Shown: positions 36,143 through 44,724, counted from the stretch's first letter. The stretch: 64,000 nucleotides of DNA from Bacteroidia bacterium (GCA_022760475.1 JALEFZ010000020.1:124001-188000); one strand, 5' to 3'. Program-made: numbers and translations. The notes: a model not told the origin generated them from the letters alone.

Positions 36143-36505
36143 ACAATTCGAATATTCTGGCATTAATATGTTTTATACTCCTCCAATTATTCAGAATAAC
36201 CTGAGACCATGTTTTAGGGCACTCTGTTTAATTGGAGTTTTTTATACCCTAGATTGTCGCATTTATAAGAGCTCTTGAAAGCTTTTTCGTATTCAAAAAG
36301 TACATTTATAATTCCCTGGTTTAATGACCCTCGATATAGAATATAAGTTATTGATAACAAGGTTTTATTTGATATTTCACTATTCTCCCCATTTATTATC
36401 GATCGACGAAATTTAAATTCAACCATTCATTTTATTTATTCTCCAATCAAACATAACTGAAAAATTTTCAATAATATCTTTAATAAATAGTAAATCGAAT
36501 AGACC
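36143..36505. other. intergenic region upstream of the TPR-histidine kinase
   Basis: 363 bases, very A/T-rich, no gene seen. It starts with a possible terminator (36181-36243); the remainder should include the promoter of the kinase gene, but no good TAnnTTTG box was found. Confidence 0.4.
36181..36243 (+). terminator. possible long-loop terminator after the small-protein pair
   Basis: 9-bp perfect stem CTCCAATTA / TAATTGGAG enclosing about 39 bases, followed by six T residues. The long loop makes it weaker than the other terminators of the window. Confidence 0.4.
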
Positions 36506-38554
36506 ATGAGATTAAGTTTAACTAGCCTATTTATCATTCTCTTTTCTATTTTGCCTGGTTCAAAGAGCATCTTGGCACAAGAAACTGAGTTGAGCAGATC
36601 TGATTGGACATTAAAAAAATTAAATGTCACGGCTTTCAAATGTTACAAGACATTTCCAGATAGTGCACTGAGCTTGGCATTATTTGGATTAGAATGGGCA
36701 GAGGAGCTAGGAGACTCGACCATGATATCTAATTTTAATATGCGATTAGGAAATGCATACAGAATAAAAGCAAAATATAAAGAGGCATTAAAGAATTATA
36801 GAGAATCATTAACTATCGAAAGTTATGAGGGAAATCCTTATGGAATTGGTCGTGCTAACCTTGCCATTGCTACTGTGTTCATGGACCAACAGAACTTTCC
36901 TGAAGCGGTAAAACATTCAGATATTGCTTTTGAAGAGTTCAGCAAAGTTCCAGAGAAAGTAGTTCCTCTTATAAAGACTTTAGGAGAACGTGGTACTGCT
37001 TACGCAAATTTAGGTAATATAGAAAAAGGCTTTGCTAACTTAGTTCAAGCACAGAAAATCATAGATAGCAATGGTGCAAAGGTAGGACCAACCCTTCAAG
37101 CAGAGATATACTCCCGATTTGGATCAATTTATGGTATGTTGAACTTAAACAGGGTAGCCATAAATTATTACAAGAAAAGCCTTGATGCTTTTTCAAAAAG
37201 TCAAAGCCTGCTTTCAACTACGCTAACAAATATTGGGAATTGTTATTTTCAATTAAACAAGCCAGATTCTGCATTGCTCTATTACAATCAAAGTTTGGCA
37301 TTAGGTAACGAAGGCAACAATAAGATTAACCTAATCAAACTACACCAAAATATTGGAAGTGCTTTTATTGATCAAGACAAGTATGAAGAAGCTGAAATAG
37401 CCTTGAAGACAAGTCAGAAACTAAGCGAAGGCCTTCCAAAGTATGAGGGAAAAGCAGAAATTCTTTATAGCCTAAGTATTATTGAGTTCACAAAGAAAAA
37501 CTTTAATAAAGCATTACAACTGGCAAATAGCTCATATCAGATTGCTCGTGACCACAGAATGCCTCAATTATTAGAAAAAACAAATGACTTTATCTATGAT
37601 ATATTAATATACAAAGAACAATATCGCAAAGCCCACGAAAGAATTAAACTTCATAAAAATCTAAGAGATAGTTTACGTCAAGACTTGGGGGAAGATATCG
37701 ACTTTGCTTACTTAAATGAGCTTAGTTTGCTAAATGAAAATCTAGATTCCAAGTTTGCGATTTATAAAGCAGAAAGTAAATTTTTCCAGAATATCATAAT
37801 AATTGTAGTAGGGTTACTAATTTTACTAGTGGGATATGCTATCTATCAAGGAATAAGAAATCGAACCAATTTGATCCTTGCCGCTAAAGAACAAGATAGA
37901 AAGGTTAATCATGCTATGATAATGGCTGAAGACCGAGCTAAGAATCGTATTTCAAGAGAACTACACGACGGAATAAGTTCTTTGTTGACTGGTTTTAAAC
38001 TACAATTTGACGCCATAAGAAGGGATTTGGAAGTAATAGGAAGTACAAAATTACAGGATGCCAAAGAAGCCAGTGATGTATTAAAAAAAGCAATGAAAGA
38101 AATTCGTCTGGTATCACATGAGTTGAGCAATTATGAATTGCATACACAAACCTTATCAAAAAGTATAGATACTCTCGTGAAAAGTTTTAATGTAAATCAA
38201 GAGGGTGCTATGCAATTCTCAACATCTCTAGATATAGATCATTTAGAAATAACAGACATTCTTAAGTTTCATACTTTCAGAATAATTCAAGAACTTGTAG
38301 TAAATGCAGTAAAGCATTCTAATGCACAAGAAGTATTTATTCAGGTTTTCTCGGAAAGTTCCAAAGAAGAAACTTTTTTAAAAGTTATAGTAGAAGATGA
38401 CGGAAAAGGAATGGAAAACCCAGAGGGCAATTTAGGAAATGGTATAGGATTCCAAAATATCAATACAAGATTAGCACCCTTAAATGGAAAAATTGAAATT
38501 GATAGTGCCATGGGTAAAGGGACTTCCATAATTATAGAAATTCCAATTCAATAA
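36506..38554 (+). CDS. TPR-sensor histidine kinase (HisKA_3 / NarL type)
   Basis: 682 residues. Signal peptide (1-25, 'SILAQ'), then a periplasmic array of tetratricopeptide repeats to about residue 400 (e.g. 'YKEALKNYRESLTIES', 'NRVAINYYKKSLDAF', 'DKYEEAEIALKTSQKL'). A membrane helix follows at about 430-452. The cytosolic transmitter has the phospho-acceptor H487 in 'RISRELHDGISSLLTG' and an HATPase domain ('ELVVNAVKHSN' N box, 'VEDDGKGMENPEG' and 'NGIGFQNI' G boxes). This layout is common in Bacteroidota; the TPR part is thought to sense peptides or protein partners. The response regulator 126 bases downstream is its likely partner. Confidence 0.92.
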   Translation: MRLSLTSLFIILFSILPGSKSILAQETELSRSDWTLKKLNVTAFKCYKTFPDSALSLALFGLEWAEELGDSTMISNFNMRLGNAYRIKAKYKEALKNYRESLTIESYEGNPYGIGRANLAIATVFMDQQNFPEAVKHSDIAFEEFSKVPEKVVPLIKTLGERGTAYANLGNIEKGFANLVQAQKIIDSNGAKVGPTLQAEIYSRFGSIYGMLNLNRVAINYYKKSLDAFSKSQSLLSTTLTNIGNCYFQLNKPDSALLYYNQSLALGNEGNNKINLIKLHQNIGSAFIDQDKYEEAEIALKTSQKLSEGLPKYEGKAEILYSLSIIEFTKKNFNKALQLANSSYQIARDHRMPQLLEKTNDFIYDILIYKEQYRKAHERIKLHKNLRDSLRQDLGEDIDFAYLNELSLLNENLDSKFAIYKAESKFFQNIIIIVVGLLILLVGYAIYQGIRNRTNLILAAKEQDRKVNHAMIMAEDRAKNRISRELHDGISSLLTGFKLQFDAIRRDLEVIGSTKLQDAKEASDVLKKAMKEIRLVSHELSNYELHTQTLSKSIDTLVKSFNVNQEGAMQFSTSLDIDHLEITDILKFHTFRIIQELVVNAVKHSNAQEVFIQVFSESSKEETFLKVIVEDDGKGMENPEGNLGNGIGFQNINTRLAPLNGKIEIDSAMGKGTSIIIEIPIQ

Positions 38555-38680
38555 GCCAAACATTTCAAATTTTGTCCTTCTTTTTTTCTATAAATAACGA
38601 TTTCTAATATCAGCAAGTATCTCCTAGAAATAATTCATGTTTCGGAAAGAATAAATACATTTTAAAATAAACATTCACCT

Positions 38681-39310
38681 ATGATTAATATACTATTGGT
38701 AGACGACCATCCGATTGTATTACAAGGTTTAAGCTCGGCACTAAAATCTGATTCAAGTATTAACATAGTTGATAAGGCAGTAAATCGTGCTGAGGTATTT
38801 TCATGCCTTAGGTCTTCTAGGCCAGGCTTGATTGATTTGATAATTCTCGATTTGAATATGGGAGATGATAGAGGCCAGGATATAGCAAGGAGTATCAAAC
38901 AAAAATACCCTGACATGAAAATCTTGATTTTCACAAGTCATAGTAAATGGGCCCATATCCAAGACCTCTTACAGATTGGTATAAATGGTTATGTAATGAA
39001 GGAGGAAGATGATGAAGTACTGATAAATGCAGTTTACAGTATAGTCGAAGAGGGCAAAGATTACTTCGGTAAAGGTTTTAAAAAGAAACTAAAAGAAATG
39101 GAATCGTTTGGTAAGCCTATTAAATTATCAAAAAGAGAAATTGATGTGCTGAGAGCCATTTGTGCAGGCAAGAAAAAAAGGGAAATAGCTGAGGAGCTAT
39201 CCATACAGGAATCTACCGTAAACACATACCATAAAAGGCTTAAAGCCAAAACAAATTCTAATACTAATGCTGATATTATTGATTTCGGGAAGTCCCAAGG
39301 TTATTGTTGA
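38681..39310 (+). CDS. NarL/LuxR-family response regulator
   Basis: 209 residues. Receiver domain 1-120 with 'LLVDDHPIVLQGL' (acidic pocket D8, D9), phospho-acceptor D57 in 'LIILDLNM' and the lysine in 'GYVMKEEDD'. The DNA-binding LuxR helix-turn-helix at about 147-205 reads 'KLSKREIDVLRAICAGKKKREIAEELSIQESTVNTYHKRL'. It pairs with the HisKA_3 kinase upstream, as expected for NarL-type systems. The spacing suggests co-transcription. The caspase-like gene 303 bases downstream is a natural candidate target, not shown. Confidence 0.93.
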   Translation: MINILLVDDHPIVLQGLSSALKSDSSINIVDKAVNRAEVFSCLRSSRPGLIDLIILDLNMGDDRGQDIARSIKQKYPDMKILIFTSHSKWAHIQDLLQIGINGYVMKEEDDEVLINAVYSIVEEGKDYFGKGFKKKLKEMESFGKPIKLSKREIDVLRAICAGKKKREIAEELSIQESTVNTYHKRLKAKTNSNTNADIIDFGKSQGYC

Positions 39311-39405
39311 ATATTTTACTGGTGATCTCCTAAAAGACTAGGATTAACGTTAGAAAAAATAAAAAGTCCTCATTTTTGATGACAAACACCCCAGTAAATT
39401 CACAC

Positions 39406-39413
39406 TACCTTTG
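39406..39413 (+). promoter_or_regulatory. candidate -7 box for the caspase-like gene
   Basis: TACCTTTG is a full match to TAnnTTTG. A TTTG at 39375-39378 lies 27 bases upstream, longer than the usual 17-23, so RNA polymerase binding might need an activator. Confidence 0.4.
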
Positions 39414-39543
39414 AATTACATCAAAGAAATATAAATAAAACATAATACTGAAGTATAACCTAAACAAATAATCAGATATAATTCAAAAGATTAAGTATAA
39501 TTCAATAGATCAAGATTTTTACAATATAACCAGGGAGAGAGAG

Positions 39544-39572
39544 GGTGGTTCTTGTCGGATGATAAGACCACC
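39544..39572 (+). promoter_or_regulatory. hairpin in the leader of the caspase-like gene
   Basis: GGTGGT-(T bulge)-CTT pairs with AAGACCACC around a 10-base loop. No T-run follows, so it is not a simple terminator. It ends 41 bases before the start codon and could affect mRNA stability or be a binding site. Confidence 0.35.
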
Positions 39573-39613
39573 TTCGACTTTTAGACTCAACAACAAAAAC
39601 TCAATGACTCAAA

Positions 39614-40624
39614 ATGAAAAAAGCAGCCCTACTATTTGGCATTGATAATTATAAGAGGAAACCTCTAAGTGTTTGCTCTAATAATGTCTTTGACCTTCAA
39701 AAGGTCCTAGGAAGAAATGGTGATGTTGATAATACACTAAATTTCGAATGTCTTTATTTTCCATCTAAATGGAACCAACAATTGACTAAGGACTTCATAT
39801 TAGAAAAAACTAATCAATTTTTTTCCAAGGATTTAGACTTCGCTTTAGTCTATTTCGCCGGGCATGGATCTAGAATTGAAGGAAAAGGATACTTTGTTCC
39901 CTGGGGAGCATCTGAAATAGACAAAGATCATGTAGCTGAGAGAAAAGAGGCATTCATTTCATTTGAAGCAATTACAGAGATTGTCAATAACTCAAGCATC
40001 AAACGAATTGTCGTAATTCTTGATTGTTGTTATTCCGGAGATTTTTCCGACATAGGTATTAATATGGAAACAGGCATGCGCTATTCACAAATTAGAGAAG
40101 GTGTTTCCATATTATTAGCTTCTGATGAATGGGAAACTTCTTTGGCGCTCAAAGAAAATAGTCTTTTTACAGGCCTTTTACTTGATGGGTTAAATGGAGA
40201 GGCAGCCAATGTTTTAGGTGAGGTATCTGTATCTAGTTTATATTCATATGTAGATCAATTGCTTGGATCATTCGATCAGCAACCAGAATTTAAAACAAAT
40301 ACTGAGGAAAGGATTATTTTGCGAAAGGTTCAACCCAGAGCCTCTATGGATGATCTGAAAAGATTACCTAAAATATTCAAATCTTTAGACCACCAATTTG
40401 AACTTGATCCTACGTTTGAGTTTTCAAGTGTTCCTCCCTTACCTACTCCAATTGATGAGAATGTAGAAGTCTTCCAAGTTCTTCAACGTCTCGTAAAAGG
40501 TAGCCTAGTTATACCTACTCCCCCCAGGGAGCATATGTACTTTGCAGCAATCGAATCAGGTACCTGTGAATTAACTTCACTTGGTAAGTTCTACTGGAAG
40601 ATGGCTAGAAAAAATAAAATTTAG
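39614..40624 (+). CDS. caspase-like (peptidase C14) protein with unassigned C-terminal module
   Basis: 336 residues, no signal peptide. The N-terminal 1-240 is a caspase-hemoglobinase fold: 'KKAALLFGIDNYKRKPL', catalytic histidine H84 in 'YFAGHGSR', 'GKGYFVPWGA' and catalytic cysteine C139 in 'IVVILDCCYSGDF'. These match the bacterial metacaspase/orthocaspase pattern (basic P1 specificity is usual there). Then 'SILLASDEWETSL' and 'LFTGLLLDGLNGEA'. A proline-rich linker (about 265-285) leads to a C-terminal 50-residue segment with 'VFQVLQRLVKGSLVIP...CELTSLGKFYWKMARKNKI' that looks like a small helical or winged-helix module. It may be a proteolytic effector controlled by the adjacent two-component system; that role is inferred. 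Confidence 0.87.
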   Translation: MKKAALLFGIDNYKRKPLSVCSNNVFDLQKVLGRNGDVDNTLNFECLYFPSKWNQQLTKDFILEKTNQFFSKDLDFALVYFAGHGSRIEGKGYFVPWGASEIDKDHVAERKEAFISFEAITEIVNNSSIKRIVVILDCCYSGDFSDIGINMETGMRYSQIREGVSILLASDEWETSLALKENSLFTGLLLDGLNGEAANVLGEVSVSSLYSYVDQLLGSFDQQPEFKTNTEERIILRKVQPRASMDDLKRLPKIFKSLDHQFELDPTFEFSSVPPLPTPIDENVEVFQVLQRLVKGSLVIPTPPREHMYFAAIESGTCELTSLGKFYWKMARKNKI

Positions 40625-40654
40625 CCTACTCTTGCTTTTTTTCCCATAACGATT

Positions 40655-40694
40655 AAAAAAATGGATCATCCTGAATAAGAATGATCCATTTTTC
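40655..40694. terminator. bidirectional intrinsic terminator after the caspase-like gene
   Basis: Stem AAAAATGGATCAT / ATGATCCATTTTT around an 11-base loop, A-run on one side and T-run on the other. It lies between the convergent caspase-like and BT_3928-like genes. Confidence 0.88.
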
Positions 40695-40712
40695 ATCTAT
40701 AAAATCCTCCCC

Positions 40713-41819
40713 CTACAACAAACCCAGAACCTCCTCCTTCGTCGGTGCATTGTTATAGTGCCACTTGCCCATGATCACTCCATCCTTCATCAGGACATAG
40801 CCCGGATGAGCGCGTATTACAGTCTTCAAAACTGTCTGGTCAAGATAAGAAATTGGATAGTCGAGCTGCAGCTCTTTGCTGTATTTTACCCAGTCTTTGC
40901 CTGAGCTTGACGTTGAACCCACAACCTTTACGCCTTCTCCCGCCAGGGACCGGCCTAACTCCCCACTCACACGGAGGGCTTTTTCAGGTGCCTTTTTCAA
41001 ATCATAGAAAATGACCATCAGGGTACTGCCCTCGAAGAGATTTATTTCTTCTTCTTCAAATGAAGGATACCAGTCTTTACACTTTATAATGCCTTCTACC
41101 GTCAGTTCTGTGGTACATTTGTTCAAATCAACCCCAACTTTATATGCTCTGTAATCAATCCAGGGAAGGTTCTCATGGCAGTAGTAGGAAAAGAAACCCG
41201 AGATTAAGAATGAAAGTGCCACGATAAAACCTGCTATCCGGTTGTTGGGCGTGGGGTGAACCGATTTCCTCACCAAAAACAAAGGAATCAAAGCCAATGT
41301 AAGGATGATGTCCTTCATAAACGATTCCCAGGGCTCCAGTTTTAAAGCATCTCCAAAACAACCACAGTCAGTCACAGCCCCCGTTACATGAGAGTAACCC
41401 GTCAATACCGTAAAGAAGACCATCATTAACATGGTCAACCACATAGTGAGGTTCATCCTCCATCCCACTATGATGGCAAAAGCCAGGGCAATCTCAAAGA
41501 CACTGATAAACCAGGCCATAGGCTCAGCCAAGGGGACAAATAAGTCCCAAAAGGGCTTGGAGAAAGGAAAGTGTTCTCCAAATACCACAAAATATTCTTC
41601 CAGTTTATAGGCAAATCCTATGTAATCGTTGGCTTTCACAAATCCTGAATAGATAAACAGGATGCCAACACCTAGCCTGGTAACCCACATCAATAGCGTT
41701 GTGATGGGCATAAAATCCAGGTCAAGGCTCTTGCTTTTCATGGCCTCAAATACCAGACTTAATAGGCTGATTCCTCCTAAAATGGCAAACATCAAGCCGA
41801 TGATTTGATACGTACTCAT
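40713..41819 (-). CDS. BT_3928-like DoxX/MauE-type membrane protein with thioredoxin-like C-terminal region
   Basis: 368 residues. Several membrane helices up to about residue 215, including a DoxX/MauE-like block 'VTRLGVGILFIYSGFVKANDYIGFAYKLEEYF' and a cysteine motif 'VTDCGCFGDALKLEPWESF' that is typical of this group. The C-terminal 140 residues are soluble and end in a thioredoxin-like pattern ('STLMVIFYD', 'DYPISYLDQTVLKTVIRAHPGYVLMKDGVIMGKWHYN') without a CxxC active site. Its place beside DUF1599, folP and cdaA is common in Bacteroidota. Exact role unknown; electron transfer to thiols is a guess from MauE/DoxX relatives. Confidence 0.8.
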   Translation of the reverse strand: MSTYQIIGLMFAILGGISLLSLVFEAMKSKSLDLDFMPITTLLMWVTRLGVGILFIYSGFVKANDYIGFAYKLEEYFVVFGEHFPFSKPFWDLFVPLAEPMAWFISVFEIALAFAIIVGWRMNLTMWLTMLMMVFFTVLTGYSHVTGAVTDCGCFGDALKLEPWESFMKDIILTLALIPLFLVRKSVHPTPNNRIAGFIVALSFLISGFFSYYCHENLPWIDYRAYKVGVDLNKCTTELTVEGIIKCKDWYPSFEEEEINLFEGSTLMVIFYDLKKAPEKALRVSGELGRSLAGEGVKVVGSTSSSGKDWVKYSKELQLDYPISYLDQTVLKTVIRAHPGYVLMKDGVIMGKWHYNNAPTKEEVLGLL

Positions 41820-41922
41820 GGGTTATCTAGATTTTTTTGAGAAGCCAAAGCTGTATTTTTTTATTAATGGCCTCTATTTAGTCAGATTTTATTCAATTAT
41901 TGGTCATCTCCCCTACCCCAAC

Positions 41923-42510
41923 CTATTTTGGTTGTTCATGTTTGGAGTGAGGAGGTTTTTCTTCCCCTATCTTGATGAGGCAAAAAACAGCATAATTAAG
42001 AATGTCCACATAGTTGGCATCTGGCCCCTCTGATGCTAGTAACTTGCCTTCATTGTCTTCAATCTGTTTCAACCTGTATATTTTCATCAAGATCAAGTCA
42101 GTCATGCTGGAGATACGCATTTTCCTCCAAGCCTCACCATAATCGTGGTTCTTCTTGAGCATGGTTGAATAGGAATATTCCACCTTGCTGTCATATAACT
42201 TGGATAATAGCTCAAGCGTGTTCAGGGTAGTGACAATTTTCTCCTCGCTTTCATGCTGGAAGTCAAGGAGCATAAGGGCAATTACACAATAGTTAATTAT
42301 CCCGATAAACTCCCCTTCTACTGAATCTCCCACCATATTGACCTTGGTCTCCTGAAGCGAACGAATTCGCTCCGCCTTGATAAAAATTTGGTCGGTAATG
42401 GAAGGCATCCTTAGAATTCTCCAGGATGTCCCATAATCCCTGGCCTTATTGATGAATAAAGCCCTGCACTCATTAATAACAGCCTGATACTGCTGGTTGG
42501 TTTGTTTCAT
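41923..42510 (-). CDS. DUF1599 family protein
   Basis: 195 residues when started at the ATG at 42510 (MKQTNQQYQ); the longer frame to 42558 adds 16 residues unlike the family. It consists of two copies of one helical unit: 'CRALFINKARDYGTSWRILRMPSITDQIFIKAERIRSLQE' and 'YSTMLKKNHDYGEAWRKMRISSMTDLILMKIYRLKQIE', each followed by 'D(S)..(Y/F).(G/D)I(I/L)NY.V..L'. The double repeat is the defining feature of DUF1599, whose function is not known; it may resemble all-alpha NTP pyrophosphohydrolases. Divergent from folP. Confidence 0.85.
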   Translation of the reverse strand: MKQTNQQYQAVINECRALFINKARDYGTSWRILRMPSITDQIFIKAERIRSLQETKVNMVGDSVEGEFIGIINYCVIALMLLDFQHESEEKIVTTLNTLELLSKLYDSKVEYSYSTMLKKNHDYGEAWRKMRISSMTDLILMKIYRLKQIEDNEGKLLASEGPDANYVDILNYAVFCLIKIGEEKPPHSKHEQPK

Positions 42511-42588
42511 CTTAAAGTTGTGTACCTTGTAACGATAGACAAAATCACACATATACACAAATCAACTAAATCTTTAGTTTTAAAACAA

Positions 42589-43467
42589 ATGGATACCCTT
42601 TTACCACATTATAGCTTGAACCTACGCGGAAAGCTCCTGGAGCTTGAAAAACCGGTGGTCATGGGTATCCTGAATCTCACCCCTGACAGTTTCTCTGATG
42701 GAGGAGAATTTTTGAATTTGACCGATGCCCTCAAACAGACAGAAAAGATGCTGAAAGATGGGGCAAGGATCATCGACATCGGGGGCTACTCATCCAGGCC
42801 AGGTGCTATCCACATCAGTGCCAATGAGGAAATCATACGAATCAAGGAGGTGGTAAGGCAAATTCTAAGAGAATTTCCTGAAGCATTTGTTTCCATAGAT
42901 ACATTCAGGGGCAAGATTGCCCTTGAAATGCTTGAGCTTGGCGCTCATATCATCAATGACATCAGCGCCGGCCAAGGGATCAACTCCCTCCCCGATGAAA
43001 AATCCATGTTTGAGGTGCTGGCAGCCTTCCAGGATGTTCCCTATATCATGATGCACATGCAGGGCCACCCCCAAAATATGCAAAATAATCCCGTCTATGA
43101 GGACGTCGTAGAGGAAGTATGGCAATTCTTTGTGGAAAGGATAAATGCAGCCAAAGACGCTGGAATCAAAGACATCATCATTGATCCTGGCTTTGGTTTT
43201 GGGAAGGAGATACTCCACAATTACCAACTCTTTGGTGGTTTGGAACAATTTTCAGAATTGGGTTTACCTCTTTTGGTTGGGGTCTCTCGTAAGTCAATGT
43301 TGTATCGCTTATTTGATACCCAGCCCAAGGATGTTCTTGAATTGGCGTCCATACTTCATTTCAAGGCATTGGAAATGGGAGCCCACATACTCAGGGCTCA
43401 CGATGTGAAAGAAGCGGTAAGGACGGTAGAATTATTTCAATACTTCATAAAGAATGGAATTATTTAA
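42589..43467 (+). CDS. folP: dihydropteroate synthase FolP
   Basis: Joins p-aminobenzoate and dihydropterin pyrophosphate in folate synthesis. TIM-barrel signatures: 'VMGILNLTPDSFSDGG', 'GARIIDIGGYSSRPG', 'SIDTFRGKIALEML', 'IINDISAG', 'IMMHMQGHPQNM', 'IIDPGFGFGKEILHNY' and the C-terminal 'LRAHDVKE'. I start at ATG 42589 (MDTLLPHY), 292 residues; an upstream extension of 29 codons is not family-like. The last 14 bases overlap cdaA. Confidence 0.95.
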   Translation: MDTLLPHYSLNLRGKLLELEKPVVMGILNLTPDSFSDGGEFLNLTDALKQTEKMLKDGARIIDIGGYSSRPGAIHISANEEIIRIKEVVRQILREFPEAFVSIDTFRGKIALEMLELGAHIINDISAGQGINSLPDEKSMFEVLAAFQDVPYIMMHMQGHPQNMQNNPVYEDVVEEVWQFFVERINAAKDAGIKDIIIDPGFGFGKEILHNYQLFGGLEQFSELGLPLLVGVSRKSMLYRLFDTQPKDVLELASILHFKALEMGAHILRAHDVKEAVRTVELFQYFIKNGII

Positions 43468-44236
43468 GATTGGTTTTGTCACGGTGCGGCTGATTGATTT
43501 GATGGACATAGCCATTGTCACCTTTTTATTCTACAAGTTGTATGAAAACCTGCGGGGAAGGACTGCGATCCGGGTAATCAGCATGATTCTGGCCCTGTTT
43601 ATTCTTTCAAAGGCAGTCGCTCTGCTGGAATTTCGCCTGCTTTCCTCCATCATGGGAGAGGTCATTGGCCTGGGGGCCATTGCGGTAGTAGTTATTTTCG
43701 CACCGGAGATTCGAGGATTTCTGGCAACCTTTACCAGCAACCCCATCCTTGACCGTCTTTTGCGACAATCAGCATCAGGCTCAAGGGTTGAAAGGACAAT
43801 CCGGGAAGTGGTAGAAGCCTTAAAGTCTCTTAGGGCTACTGGTAATGGAGCATTGATTGTCATCACGGGCAACAATCCCCTTGAGGAAATCCAACAAACC
43901 GGCGACAGGATTGATTCCAATATTCTGTCTCGAATGATCTTCACGATATTTCAGAAAGAAAGTCCCTTGCATGACGGAGCCATGATTCTCCATGAACACA
44001 GGATCTCCTCGGTAAGAGCCATACTTCCAATCAGTAAATCAGATAGGCTAGATCCCGAACTGGGCCTAAGGCATCGCTCCGCTTTGGGAATGTCTGAAGA
44101 AAGCGATGCATTAATTTTGGTTGCATCAGAAGAAAGAAGAGAAGTTTCCTTAGCTTTGCGCGGCGAATTAAGAAGAAATGTTGATTACCAGGAAGTAGAG
44201 GAAGCCTTGAACAAGCACTTTAATCAAGTCCCGTGA
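43454..44236 (+). CDS. cdaA: diadenylate cyclase CdaA
   Basis: Makes cyclic di-AMP from two ATP. 260 residues: three N-terminal membrane helices (about 12-30, 40-60, 64-82) and a cytosolic DAC domain with 'PLHDGAMI' (D174-G175-A176) and 'GLRHRSALG' (R206-H207-R208), both needed for nucleotide binding and catalysis. It overlaps folP by 14 bases, so the two are translationally coupled. The usual cdaR and glmM partners of Firmicutes are absent, as is normal in Bacteroidota. Confidence 0.95.
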   Translation: MELFKIGFVTVRLIDLMDIAIVTFLFYKLYENLRGRTAIRVISMILALFILSKAVALLEFRLLSSIMGEVIGLGAIAVVVIFAPEIRGFLATFTSNPILDRLLRQSASGSRVERTIREVVEALKSLRATGNGALIVITGNNPLEEIQQTGDRIDSNILSRMIFTIFQKESPLHDGAMILHEHRISSVRAILPISKSDRLDPELGLRHRSALGMSEESDALILVASEERREVSLALRGELRRNVDYQEVEEALNKHFNQVP

Positions 44237-44349
44237 CGGAATGTAAAAAAAATGTTAAATCCATTGCGGAAATATAACTACATTTTGAAATATTCAACAG
44301 TTCCCAGATTCGCATTGGTTCATCATTGCTATTTCTCAAAATTGTTGTT

Positions 44350-44724
44350 ATGAAAATTGAACAAGCTGAAAGCCTGATTGCAGTCGAAGGAATACAGGTA
44401 CACGCTTACCATGGGGTTTATCAAAACGAGAGGAAAGAAGGTAATTTATATATTGTAGATGTCTACATGGAAACCAATATGGAAAGGGCGGCAGCCTCAG
44501 ACCAGTTGGAAGATACCCTGGACTACTTTCAGGTATACAATCGGGTACTAGAAATCATGTCCGAACCCGTACATCTCCTCGAACATCTCACAAAAAAAAT
44601 TGGGATTAACCTGATGGAAAGCTTCCAAAGCCTCGAAAGTATCAGGCTTAGGGTCAGTAAAGTCCAGCCACATGCGATGGAATCCTGTGTTCAGACATAT
44701 GTTGAAATGAAAATTAAAAGATAG
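44350..44724 (+). CDS. folB: dihydroneopterin aldolase FolB
   Basis: Cleaves dihydroneopterin to hydroxymethyl-dihydropterin and glycolaldehyde in folate synthesis. 124 residues from the ATG at 44350; a TTG eight codons upstream is less likely. Seen: 'IAVEGIQVHAYHGVYQNERKEGN' type N terminus with the catalytic glutamate (E27), 'TLDYFQVYNRVLEIM', 'LLEHLTKKIG' and the catalytic lysine in 'VSKVQP'. It lies 113 bases after cdaA, near folP, so the folate genes are loosely clustered. Confidence 0.9.
   Translation: MKIEQAESLIAVEGIQVHAYHGVYQNERKEGNLYIVDVYMETNMERAAASDQLEDTLDYFQVYNRVLEIMSEPVHLLEHLTKKIGINLMESFQSLESIRLRVSKVQPHAMESCVQTYVEMKIKR

Larger units (their letters stand above)
39311..39613. other. 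intergenic leader between the response regulator and the caspase-like gene
   Basis: 303 bases without a gene. It holds a TACCTTTG box (39406-39413) that would give a leader of nearly 200 bases, then a very A/T-rich stretch, then a GC-richer patch with a hairpin (39544-39572) just before the caspase-like gene. Confidence 0.5.

Noticed and set aside
34900..40650. Integrated phage or plasmid as the origin of the AT-rich block
   Set aside because: No integrase, transposase, structural phage gene, flanking tRNA or direct repeat was seen; composition alone does not support a specific element.
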